From: Flavobacteriales bacterium | GTDB taxonomy: Bacteria > Bacteroidota > Bacteroidia > NS11-12g > UBA9320 | Assembly (NCBI GenBank): GCA_020635435.1 | Contig: JACJZU010000003.1 | Location: 62,001 to 126,000, forward strand | Reading direction: 5' to 3' | Length of the DNA stretch: 64,000 nt | Part shown: piece after piece, positions 53,502 through 62,063 of the stretch | Layout of the letters: the number at the start of each line of letters is the position of its first letter | Numbering within the stretch: the first letter of the stretch is position 1 | Position numbers and translations under genes: made by a program | Notes under the pieces: model-generated | What the model was told of the DNA's origin: nothing | The model's database searches: none | What the model saw: only the letters and a program-made list of their open reading frames with translations

Positions 53502-55706
53502 ATGAACAGTGTACGAATCCGCTTAACAAATTGTTATGGCATAGGAGAATTCAACCATACATTCCAGTTTACAAATACGAACGCAGTTGTAATATATGCT
53601 CCCAATGGAACAATGAAAACGTCATTGTCGAAAGCACTGAAGTACTTTGAACATGAAGGTAATGAAGTGCCCGGTGACAAATTGTTCCCTGAAAGAGAAT
53701 CCAATTTCGAATTGTTTTTCGACAGAGTGCCAGCTCTGGAAGATACAACCAACCACGTCTTGGTAGTTAATCCTGAAGATGAGGAATACGATTCAGCACA
53801 TAGACTCAGCACATTTCTTGCTAGTAAAGAACTCAAGAAGTCTTATGACAACATTTATATGGAGCTTGATCTACAGCGAAATGAGTTCATTAAATTACTT
53901 AAAATAGCTTCTCAAAGCTCAGATTGTGAAGCAGAACTAATTGCGACCTTTATTGAACATGAGGGAGATACCATATTTACGATACTTGAATATCTCTCCA
54001 CAAAAACTTCAAGTAGCCCGAGTGAATTTAATTTTAAATACAATGATGTTTTTGACAGAAAAGGAAATGTTAAAAAATTTATTGATAAATATAAATCATC
54101 AATAGACCAGTATGTCAAAGACTATGAAAAGTTGGTTGCACAGTCTGATTTCTTCAAAAAGTCAAATAACACTTTCGGAACGCAACAAGCTAACGCCATC
54201 TTGAAATCAACTGGTGACAATGCTTTCTTTGAAGCAGGTCATGTATTTGAATTGCATGGGGGAGAACACGTCAATTCAGCAGAAGAATTCAGGGATCGAA
54301 TTGAAAACGAGATTGACAAAATAGTCAATGATAAGACTCTTAAGAAGGCCTTTGACTCCGTGGATAAAGCAATAGGCTCTAATGCGGAGTTACGATCATT
54401 CAAGAAGGTCATCCAAGAAAACAACCTCATCTTAGCTAAGCTGTCTGATTATGAAACATTCAGAGAAGAAACATGGCTAGGCTACCTTAGTTCACTACAT
54501 GAAGAATTGCATCAACTTGTATCATTTTATCAATCAAAAAAGAGCGAACTATCCCTAATTATTTTGGAGGCAAGCCAGGAAAGGGAAATTTGGAAGAATA
54601 TGATTGATCTGTACAATTCACGATTTTATGTACCATTCAAAGTACGACTAGACAACCAAGCTGATGTATTATTGAAAGAAGATGCAGCAAGGCTAACCTT
54701 CATCTATTCAGATAGAGACCATGAATCTGTTGCAGAAAGATCTAAGGTCGATCTCGTACAGAATATTCTAAGTCGTGGAGAAAGGAGAGCCATGTACATT
54801 CTCCAGCTACTGTTTGAAATTGAATCACGTAGAATTGATGGCACCACTACACTAGTAATATTTGACGACATAGCTGATTCGTTTGACTACAAGAACAAGT
54901 ATGCCATAATTGAGTACATAGGTGATGTCATGCGATCAGATAATTTCAACGCGATGATCCTGACCCACAATTTTGATTTTTATAGGACTTTAGTGTCAAG
55001 ACTCAATCTAAGAGGAAAAGGTGCAGTTCTTATGACTTTAAAACGTGAAGATCGCACCATACAATTAGTTCCTGGGCAATACACTCGCAACCTATTCAAA
55101 GATCTCATTTTACGCTGCGCAGAGCGTAAGATTTTCACATGTTTGATTCCATTCTTTCGAAATTTAATAGAATATGCTGTGGGCAACGATTCAGACGAAT
55201 ATCAGTTGTTTACAGATTGCTTGCATATGAAGCATGAAACACACAAGATCACTGTTAGCGATCTTGTCGATGTCATGAGAACTAACTTTCCGGCTTATCA
55301 GTCAAGGTATGACCACATCGACTTCTTGAATGACAATGTGCTCGACGTCATACTAAATGAAGCTGAGATGATAGTAGCTCATGGCATTAATGATGAAGTG
55401 GCAATCGAAAATAAAATTGTGTTGTCAATGGCTATTAGACTGAAAGCTGAACAATTCATGTTACGGAAAATTGAGACGGTTGACGCTGACGAAATAAATT
55501 CTAACCAAACAAGAGTATTGTTCAATCATTTTAAACAAAAGTTTCCCCGCGAATCAGACAATATCACCATTCTAGACAAGGTCGTTCTGATGACACCATC
55601 AACCATTCACTTGAATGCTTTCATGTATGAACCTTTAATAGACATTTCAGTTCAGCACCTAATGAACCTCTACGAAGAAGTTCATGAAAGATTCCAACCC
55701 ACGTGA
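53502..55706 (+). CDS. ABC/SMC-like ATPase with altered P-loop (AAA_13-like)
   Basis: 734 aa. Head-domain motifs flank a long helical middle: P-loop YAPNGTMKTSLS at about residue 32, signature ILSRGERRAMYIL at about 420, Walker B LVIFDDIADSFD at about 450 and the His switch MILTHNFDFYRTL at about 484. The middle (about 100-400) is coiled-coil-like. In the P-loop the Gly before Lys is Met (NGTMKT rather than NGSGKS). It resembles the RloC/PrrC-type ATPase group, but no anticodon nuclease or other effector domain is evident in the about 210-residue C-terminal region (THKITVSDLVDVM, IHLNAFMYEPLIDIS). A defence role is plausible by analogy and location only. Confidence 0.7.
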   Translation: MNSVRIRLTNCYGIGEFNHTFQFTNTNAVVIYAPNGTMKTSLSKALKYFEHEGNEVPGDKLFPERESNFELFFDRVPALEDTTNHVLVVNPEDEEYDSAHRLSTFLASKELKKSYDNIYMELDLQRNEFIKLLKIASQSSDCEAELIATFIEHEGDTIFTILEYLSTKTSSSPSEFNFKYNDVFDRKGNVKKFIDKYKSSIDQYVKDYEKLVAQSDFFKKSNNTFGTQQANAILKSTGDNAFFEAGHVFELHGGEHVNSAEEFRDRIENEIDKIVNDKTLKKAFDSVDKAIGSNAELRSFKKVIQENNLILAKLSDYETFREETWLGYLSSLHEELHQLVSFYQSKKSELSLIILEASQEREIWKNMIDLYNSRFYVPFKVRLDNQADVLLKEDAARLTFIYSDRDHESVAERSKVDLVQNILSRGERRAMYILQLLFEIESRRIDGTTTLVIFDDIADSFDYKNKYAIIEYIGDVMRSDNFNAMILTHNFDFYRTLVSRLNLRGKGAVLMTLKREDRTIQLVPGQYTRNLFKDLILRCAERKIFTCLIPFFRNLIEYAVGNDSDEYQLFTDCLHMKHETHKITVSDLVDVMRTNFPAYQSRYDHIDFLNDNVLDVILNEAEMIVAHGINDEVAIENKIVLSMAIRLKAEQFMLRKIETVDADEINSNQTRVLFNHFKQKFPRESDNITILDKVVLMTPSTIHLNAFMYEPLIDISVQHLMNLYEEVHERFQPT

Positions 55707-55817
55707 CATGATTGTTGGCGGTTAATCTTATACATATTAATTAGAAATTAATAATACATTAACGATTCGACCAATTAACTACGCGTCGTTCCCATAACAA
55801 AAGTTCGATATTAGTCT

Positions 55818-55829
55818 GCTTCCCCCTAC
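55818..55829 (+). other. right attachment core (attR)
   Basis: GCTTCCCCCTAC, identical over 12 bp to 39140-39151; sequences on either side differ. Confidence 0.65.
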
Positions 55830-55846
55830 TCCAATAACTATCGGAG

Positions 55847-55877
55847 AAAAGACTCATCAACGCGATGGGTCTTTTTT
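55847..55877 (+). terminator. intrinsic terminator in the right flank
   Basis: Stem GACTCATC/GATGGGTC with loop AACGC, A run before and six T after. It lies 18 bp beyond attR and probably belonged to the chromosomal target locus. Confidence 0.8.
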
Positions 55878-55921
55878 CGTTTATGGGTGCGGGTTTGAGA
55901 TGGTTCGATACTGGTTCCCTA

Positions 55922-55957
55922 CCCGCCGAAGCGCGGCCCTAGCCCCGGCAGGCGGGG
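55922..55957. repeat. GC-rich REP-like hairpin
   Basis: CCCGCC (55922) and GGCGGG (55951) enclose a GC-rich, partly self-complementary interior (GCCG..CGGC). Two further short palindromes follow at about 56039-56054 and 56070-56082. No gene occupies 55707-56212. Confidence 0.6.
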
Positions 55958-56212
55958 ATATTCTGCTTGGGGTATCAGATCCTGAGGTGAAGAATGTTCG
56001 ATAATCGTCTGCTCCCCCCTGAATAATCAACGGTTTGCGGCCGATATTCGGCCGGGTGAGCATCCGGATTGTCCGGTGATTTTGTCTTTCCTATTGATCT
56101 TTGACCCACTGCATATCTCAAAACAAAAGCCCAATAGATCGAAAGTAATTAATCCTAAAAATGCACCAGCTAATGTAAGAAATGGGGAGATATTATTAAG
56201 ACAGTGCTTACC

Positions 56213-56755
56213 CTACCTCACCTGCAAAGAGCGCTGCACCATCTCACCGGATGCATTCGTGATTCGGATCAGATAGCTTCCCTTTTGAGTGATACGCAGA
56301 GTTGTACGATTGACGATTTGCGCTGCTTTTGAATGAACGAGTTTGCCTGCCATATCAAAAACTTCGAGTTCATAGTTGCCCGGTTCTTCAAACTCAAGCG
56401 TAACATTCCCATCGCTTGGATTGGGATAAATCTTCACGAGGAAAGCCGGCAATTCTTCAACCCCTGCCTTTTTGAATAAAAAGCTGTCGGAGTGTTCGCT
56501 TTCACAACCGAATTCTGAAACCAGTTGAACCTGGTAATAACCGATTTGTGTGGGATTAAAAGACCGGTTCGACGTTTCCAGTAAAAAGGTATCGTTCAGA
56601 AACCAGCGGTATAATGCCGCAGTAACCGTGCTGCTCAGTTCTTCCGAATCGCCGGTTATCTGTGGTGTGGGCGGCAGCGGCATTTCTTCAATGTTGATGG
56701 TATCCCAGGCCTGGCAAAATGATTCTATTGATGAGTGTGACGAAATACGTGTCGG
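56213..56755 (-). pseudogene. C-terminal fragment of a T9SS cargo protein
   Basis: About 180 residues ending in a T9SS type A domain (VKIYPNPSDGNVTLEFEEPG). Upstream of it ESFCQAWDTINIEE and ALYRWFLNDTFLLETS match, in order, the C-terminal Ig-like region of the 697-aa protein next door (KSFCTMWDTIVVHE, VHRWYRNGVLLWDETS). No signal peptide or start belongs to the frame; the protein similarity begins abruptly near 56725, so the rest of the gene has been lost. Confidence 0.75.
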
Positions 56756-56890
56756 ACCTATACACAAGTGAAAATATTGAAAATAAATATAGTGTGGCAA
56801 TCGGACTCTAATTCTTGAACACGGGTTATAACAGATTGGTGGTCTAGTAAGCAGCGACTCACTATCAAATGGTATCTCCTATATTGCAGT

Positions 56891-58984
56891 ATGATTGTAA
56901 ATAAATACATATCCGCTTGCTTTCATTACAGGGTTAACCATCTGCAAGAATTTGCGATTGTGTTCTTGTTTCTTTTGTTAATTACACCCGCACATAGCCA
57001 GATCCTTCGCACCAAAAACTGGCATTTCGGATTCGGAACTTATTTGACATTTGAAAAAGATACAGTACTTGTAGGAAATTCTGCTATTAATTCTGATGAA
57101 GCCAGTGCCACCATCTCCGATGAACAAGGCCATTTGCTTTTATATTCTGACGGTGTTACGATATGGAATAGATTAAACAAAGTTATTTCCGATGGAACCG
57201 GAATATTAGGACATAGAAGTTCAAGCAGAGGGGCGGTATTCGTACCCATGCCTGGCAATGATTCATTGCTCTGGCTGTTTACAACGGATTTTCGCGGAAA
57301 TGCCAACGGTTTCAGGTATTCTGTGGTTCGGAATTATGGAAATGATAGCTTTAAAGTAATTGAAAAAAACCATTTGATCAATACGCCGATAGCTGAGCCG
57401 ATAGGAGTTATTAATCATCAGGATAATGAAAACGTTTGGATTATATGCCGGGAATACAACGGGTATAACTATTTTGCTTACCTACTTAGACCACAAGGTT
57501 TAATGGATTGCCCGATTATCAGCAAGAGTACGTTACTTATCGGTCAATCCAATCCTACTTCAGCACAAAATGACATTGTAATAAATCAAGAAGGTTCCAT
57601 TCTGGCCCAAACCTATCATACTCAATCAAAAGTCGAGTTATTTCAATTTGACAATGCATTCGGAGGGTTAATTAACCCAATAATTCTGAGTGACATCTGG
57701 TATTCATTAGGCATTTCATTCTCCCCCAATGGGAAAATACTATACATAAGTGAAAGAACTCGTGACATGATCCAGTTCAATATTGATGTGTACGATAAAA
57801 CCTATTTATCCAATAATAACTATCACATAGGTGGGCTATACTACCAGTTTGAGCTTCAGCAAACGCCTCAACGAAAGATATATTCCCTGAGACCGGACAG
57901 CCTTGCCATGGATGTAATCAATAATCCTGATGTCTTTGGGTCGGGATGTAATTTGGTTATTGGAGGACAAACCCTTGGAGGGAAAAAGCTTCCGGTTGGT
58001 TTACCCAACTTCAACTTCAGCTATTTCCACACTCCACCCGCTGACTTCAGCTATATGATAGATTGCGACTCGCATCAATACCGGTTTAGCGGCAAGGATA
58101 CATTTGGCGCAACAAACCATAAATGGCTCTTTAAAAAGGGAAGCACAATACAAACTGAATCCGGGAGGGAGATCAACCACACCTTTACGGATACGGGTAG
58201 GTGGGAAGTGAGCTACATCGCTTCCAATGCTTCGCTGAATGACACGGTAACCAAAACCCTCACCATTTATCCTAAATGGCAGCATGATTTTCTGGGGCGG
58301 GATACTTCGTACTGTTCCGGTGATAATTTCAGGTTGGTTTTAAAATCCCAACCGGATATGCACTGTATTCACTGGATGGGAGAAACCGGACAGGACTACA
58401 GTAAATTTCACATGGACAGCATGGTGGTGGATACTGCAGGTGCCTATTTCGTAAAAGTAACCAACAAAAGCTTTTGCACGATGTGGGACACCATTGTAGT
58501 ACACGAGTTACTTTCACCCCCCAAGCCCATGCTTATGCGCAAGGGCGACAGCCTGATCAGCTCTTTCAATGCCTCTGTACACCGATGGTACAGGAACGGT
58601 GTATTACTATGGGATGAAACCAGTAGTTCGGTAAAACCGGATTCCAATGGTCTGTATTGGATGGAAGCCGAAAACGCACAGGGCTGTGTAACGATTTCCG
58701 ACAGCATACTGGTGGACGACCTGGGGTTGGTAAAGGCCTTTGAACAAGGCGGAATAAAGATTTATCCCAATCCGGTGAAAGAACAACTGACAATAAAAAG
58801 TCCATATAGCGGATATATCCACAGCATAAGATGTTATGATGTAAGCGGTAAGCTGCTGTTTGAGCAAGAGCCATCGGACTCCACGGAAAAGATATCAGTG
58901 GCCGGTTGGTCAAAGGGAATATACGTATTAAAACTGTTGACGGAGAACGGCGAAATATGGCCGCTAACCATACATAAACAATAG
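56891..58984 (+). CDS. secreted W-FG/PKD-like protein with T9SS sorting domain
   Basis: 697 aa. Signal peptide (FAIVFLFLLLITPAHSQ), then an N-terminal beta-propeller-like region starting NWHFGFGTYLTF, the usual opening of Bacteroidota gliding-associated and cell-surface proteins, a PKD-type domain (FSYMIDCDSHQYRFSGKDTF to about residue 460), an Ig-like module, and a T9SS domain from IKIYPNPVKEQLTIKS. It lies 64 bp upstream of the M43-type gene and shares its layout, so the two are a tandem pair. Function unknown; surface or secreted. The first half is more AT-rich than the second. Confidence 0.85.
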   Translation: MIVNKYISACFHYRVNHLQEFAIVFLFLLLITPAHSQILRTKNWHFGFGTYLTFEKDTVLVGNSAINSDEASATISDEQGHLLLYSDGVTIWNRLNKVISDGTGILGHRSSSRGAVFVPMPGNDSLLWLFTTDFRGNANGFRYSVVRNYGNDSFKVIEKNHLINTPIAEPIGVINHQDNENVWIICREYNGYNYFAYLLRPQGLMDCPIISKSTLLIGQSNPTSAQNDIVINQEGSILAQTYHTQSKVELFQFDNAFGGLINPIILSDIWYSLGISFSPNGKILYISERTRDMIQFNIDVYDKTYLSNNNYHIGGLYYQFELQQTPQRKIYSLRPDSLAMDVINNPDVFGSGCNLVIGGQTLGGKKLPVGLPNFNFSYFHTPPADFSYMIDCDSHQYRFSGKDTFGATNHKWLFKKGSTIQTESGREINHTFTDTGRWEVSYIASNASLNDTVTKTLTIYPKWQHDFLGRDTSYCSGDNFRLVLKSQPDMHCIHWMGETGQDYSKFHMDSMVVDTAGAYFVKVTNKSFCTMWDTIVVHELLSPPKPMLMRKGDSLISSFNASVHRWYRNGVLLWDETSSSVKPDSNGLYWMEAENAQGCVTISDSILVDDLGLVKAFEQGGIKIYPNPVKEQLTIKSPYSGYIHSIRCYDVSGKLLFEQEPSDSTEKISVAGWSKGIYVLKLLTENGEIWPLTIHKQ

Positions 58985-59048
58985 CAAAACAGCAGCACAA
59001 GCTGCGGTTCAGGGGGTGCGATAAAAACTCAATTAACAACAACCGATC

Positions 59049-62000
59049 ATGAAAAAATGCCTCACCCTTTTTACCCTGGCCCTGGTTTTTTCCACGGCCA
59101 GCGCTCAAAGCAATTTTGAATGCGGCTTCGACTCGGCCGTAAACCTGATGAATGCCCAGGATACCAACTGGTACAACTACCAGGATATGTATCAGCAACA
59201 GATCCAGGAACAGCTCGATGAACTGGAAGTACCCGAGCCTATGGGGCAGGGCGGTGTTTTAAACAAAACCGAGCCCGATGTACAGGCCCGCTTTCTTATA
59301 CCTGTGGTGGTGCACATCCTGCACCTGGAGGCCGACAGCCTGCCGGGTATGCAAAGCAACATTACCGATGCACAGGTAGCCCATCAACTGGAAATACTCA
59401 ACCGGGCCTTTCGCAATGCCTCTGAGGCCGATACCAATGCGGTAAACACGGGCATACAGTTTTGCCTGGCCACCCGCAACATCCACGGCGACAGCACTTC
59501 GGGCATTGTGCGCAGGGCAGGTGACAACCTGGCCTATTTTAAAATGATGACCGGCATACCCACGCCTGTGGATACCCTGTTCCCGGAAGACAAATACATG
59601 AACATATACATCGTTTACAGGATCATCAGCCCGGGGGCCGACACTACGGGCATCAAGGGCCTGGGCCTGTTTCCCCTGCAATACATGGGCAACGGGGTGA
59701 TCATGGTGTACGACTGGTTTGGCGACGAGACCACCTGCGGCGATTGCCTTTTAAACGAAAACTCCAACGGCCATGTCATGGTGCACGAGGCCGGACATTA
59801 CCTGGGCCTGTACCACACCTTTCAGGGCGGTTGCAGCGACAGCAGCGCTGCCACCTGTTCGGGTGCGGGCGACCGCTGCTGCGATACCCCGCCGGTGGCG
59901 GCAGCCAACCGCTCGTGCACCCCGGAGGTAAACAGTTGCAGCGAAGAAAACGACCGGCCCGATATGCTGAGCAACTACATGGATTACAGCCTGCAATGCG
60001 GCAGCGCCTTTACCGCAAACCAGGCGGCCCTGATGCACGCCACCCTGCTGAGCTACCGCACAGCGTTGATAGAAGCCTCTAACGTAGCCCGCGCGGGCGC
60101 CCTGGGCTGCGATTACCACACGGCCCTGTTCTCGGCCTCACAAAACCTGGTATGCGACAGCGCCTGGGTTAAATTTACCGCCCTGGATGCCGGCCGCAGC
60201 TATCACTGGACTATATTGAACGATAACGGCGACACCCTGTATTACGCCGCCGGCGACGATACGCTGTTGTACAATTTCAACCTGCCGGGAGCATATGATG
60301 TACAACTCATCACCCATACAGGCGGCGACAGCATGGCCATGTACCGCAGCAACCTGGTGCAGGTAGCCGATTGCGGCACCCCGCTCATGAGTACCCAGGG
60401 CAACTGGTACTTTGGCTATTACGCCGGGCTGCGCTTTACCAATGGAGGTACTTTCAGAGACTTAAGCGCACATGGGGACAATGCGCAGGACCGTCTGACC
60501 CTAAACTCCTGGGAAGGCACGATTACGCGCAGCGATGCCAAAGGCGAGCTGCTGTTTTACGGGGGCAGCGGTCTTCCCGGCAACTCTGCATTCCGGCTGT
60601 ACAACCGCCTGCACGATACCCTCAAAGGGGCGCCCCTGCCCTCATACGACAACGGAAGTTCCGTACAGGCCGGGCTGGTGATACCACATCCGCAGGATAC
60701 CAACAAGTATTACGTATTTGTAAACGAAGAAGAAGACATAGACTCCAGCGAAGGGGGCCTGCATTATTCTATTGTGGATATGACGGGAGACGGTGGCCTG
60801 GGCGAAGTACTGAGCGCCTGGAAAGACATACCGGTAAAAGGAAACCCCGCCCGGCCACACAGCGCCGACAGCGCCGCACACACTGCGGAGGGTATGACAG
60901 CCATACCTGCATGTAACGGGGTGGACCATTGGCTGATCACCACGGATTTTGACCAGTACTATCTCAATGTATTTCTGGTTCATGACGATACGCTGGAATG
61001 GAATGCCACCTATCAGGTTCCATACTATACCAAATTCAGGAGTACCCTGGTGGCGTCCCCGGATGGATCAAAGCTCGCCTGCCGGGGCGGGATATTGAAT
61101 TTTGACCGGGCCACCGGGAAGATAACCACTTTTGCAAACGCACCGCAGCAAACGCATCAGCATTGTTTCAGTCCCAATTCACAGGTATTGTATTTAATAG
61201 TCGGTAGCGTATTGCAACAGGTTAACCTGCTCAACAATTCCCTGCAGGCCAGAACAGTTGCTCAAACACCATTTGGTCTTGGTTTTGGCTTGCAGCTCGG
61301 ACCGGATAATAAAATCTATATTGTGAATGACCACCTCGATTTTGTAAGTGTGGTTAACTTCCCCAACAGCTTGATCTCCGACAGCGACCCCAATGCCTGC
61401 GGTTTTCAGCCCGTTGGAGTTGACCTGTCAGCCATGGGCAATGAACCATATGGCCAGGTTGGGGTACCCAATATTATAACCGCTAAAAAAGTGGAAGAAC
61501 TGCCTCTGGATTTTTATTACGTAGCCAGCAATTGCAGTACTGTAAAGTTTACCACACCCATTGCTTGTGCAGCTTCCTATAAATGGTTTTTTGACGATGG
61601 AGACAGCAGCCTCAGCCAAAACCCCACGCATAGTTACAGTTCCCCGGACAGGTATAATGTGAGCCTGATCGTAGACGGAGATACGGTAACAAAGGAGATC
61701 AAGCTTGAAATAAACAAGCCCGACATCACGGGTAATCTGGAGGTTTGCGACACCACGGAGATTCAATTTTATACTTTGTTCAATTCCGATCCGGCAGATG
61801 ACTATACCTGGTCGGTGGTGGAAGGCGGTGAACTGATCCAGTCAAGCCAGACCGAAGCACAGGTACTGTGGGGCGGAGACGGCATTATACGCTTGGATAT
61901 AACCGGTGACAACGGATGCACGGGTCATGTAAAAGATACCGTGATCGCCTTGCCGGTACTGGACAGCAATACCATAAGCGCCGGCCAGACATTTTACTGC

Positions 62001-62063
62001 GGCAACAGCAATCCGGTAATTACCGGAAGCATGCCCACCGGCGGCAACGGAAGCTACACATAA
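59049..62063 (+). CDS. M43 pappalysin-like secreted metallopeptidase, stopped by in-frame TAA
   Basis: 1004 aa before the stop. Signal peptide (MKKCLTLFTLALVFSTASAQ), then an M43 catalytic domain (about 60-350) with HEAGHYLGLYH (HExxHxxGxxH), the cysteine-rich GDRCCDTPP loop and NYMDYSLQCG, the Met-turn. Residues about 440-800 are a W-FG region (NWYFGYYAGLRF) like that of the upstream gene, followed by a PKD domain (YKWFFDDGDSSLSQNPTHSY) and further Ig-like modules. Translation stops at TAA 62061 in GGNGSYT, but the frame continues without another stop and with the expected family sequence. Zinc peptidase acting outside the cell. Confidence 0.9.
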   Translation: MKKCLTLFTLALVFSTASAQSNFECGFDSAVNLMNAQDTNWYNYQDMYQQQIQEQLDELEVPEPMGQGGVLNKTEPDVQARFLIPVVVHILHLEADSLPGMQSNITDAQVAHQLEILNRAFRNASEADTNAVNTGIQFCLATRNIHGDSTSGIVRRAGDNLAYFKMMTGIPTPVDTLFPEDKYMNIYIVYRIISPGADTTGIKGLGLFPLQYMGNGVIMVYDWFGDETTCGDCLLNENSNGHVMVHEAGHYLGLYHTFQGGCSDSSAATCSGAGDRCCDTPPVAAANRSCTPEVNSCSEENDRPDMLSNYMDYSLQCGSAFTANQAALMHATLLSYRTALIEASNVARAGALGCDYHTALFSASQNLVCDSAWVKFTALDAGRSYHWTILNDNGDTLYYAAGDDTLLYNFNLPGAYDVQLITHTGGDSMAMYRSNLVQVADCGTPLMSTQGNWYFGYYAGLRFTNGGTFRDLSAHGDNAQDRLTLNSWEGTITRSDAKGELLFYGGSGLPGNSAFRLYNRLHDTLKGAPLPSYDNGSSVQAGLVIPHPQDTNKYYVFVNEEEDIDSSEGGLHYSIVDMTGDGGLGEVLSAWKDIPVKGNPARPHSADSAAHTAEGMTAIPACNGVDHWLITTDFDQYYLNVFLVHDDTLEWNATYQVPYYTKFRSTLVASPDGSKLACRGGILNFDRATGKITTFANAPQQTHQHCFSPNSQVLYLIVGSVLQQVNLLNNSLQARTVAQTPFGLGFGLQLGPDNKIYIVNDHLDFVSVVNFPNSLISDSDPNACGFQPVGVDLSAMGNEPYGQVGVPNIITAKKVEELPLDFYYVASNCSTVKFTTPIACAASYKWFFDDGDSSLSQNPTHSYSSPDRYNVSLIVDGDTVTKEIKLEINKPDITGNLEVCDTTEIQFYTLFNSDPADDYTWSVVEGGELIQSSQTEAQVLWGGDGIIRLDITGDNGCTGHVKDTVIALPVLDSNTISAGQTFYCGNSNPVITGSMPTGGNGSYT

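Larger units (their letters stand above)
39140..55829. mobile_element. 16.7-kb integrated element with large serine recombinase
   Basis: Bounded by the 12-bp direct repeat GCTTCCCCCTAC at 39140-39151 and 55818-55829. The recombinase gene abuts the left copy. Inside are a MerR-like regulator, small ORFs, an AT-rich secreted-protein cargo, an IS21 insertion, a membrane protein and an ATPase; none is a housekeeping gene, and the flanking genes are outside. No relaxase, replication protein or phage structural gene is visible, so it is an integrative unit of unknown transfer mode. Boundaries are inferred from the repeat and composition. Confidence 0.7.
55803..56019 (+). repeat. three degenerate copies of an att-like motif
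   Basis: GTTCGATA starts copies at 55803, 55903 and 55996, each followed by a TCTGCTTCCCCCT-like tract (the middle copy degenerate). The first contains the right att core. attL carries the same GTTCGAT plus CTTCCCCCTAC layout. Confidence 0.65.

Noticed and set aside
53502..55706. PrrC/RloC anticodon nuclease
   Set aside because: The ATPase core is similar, but no nuclease motif could be identified in the C-terminal part.
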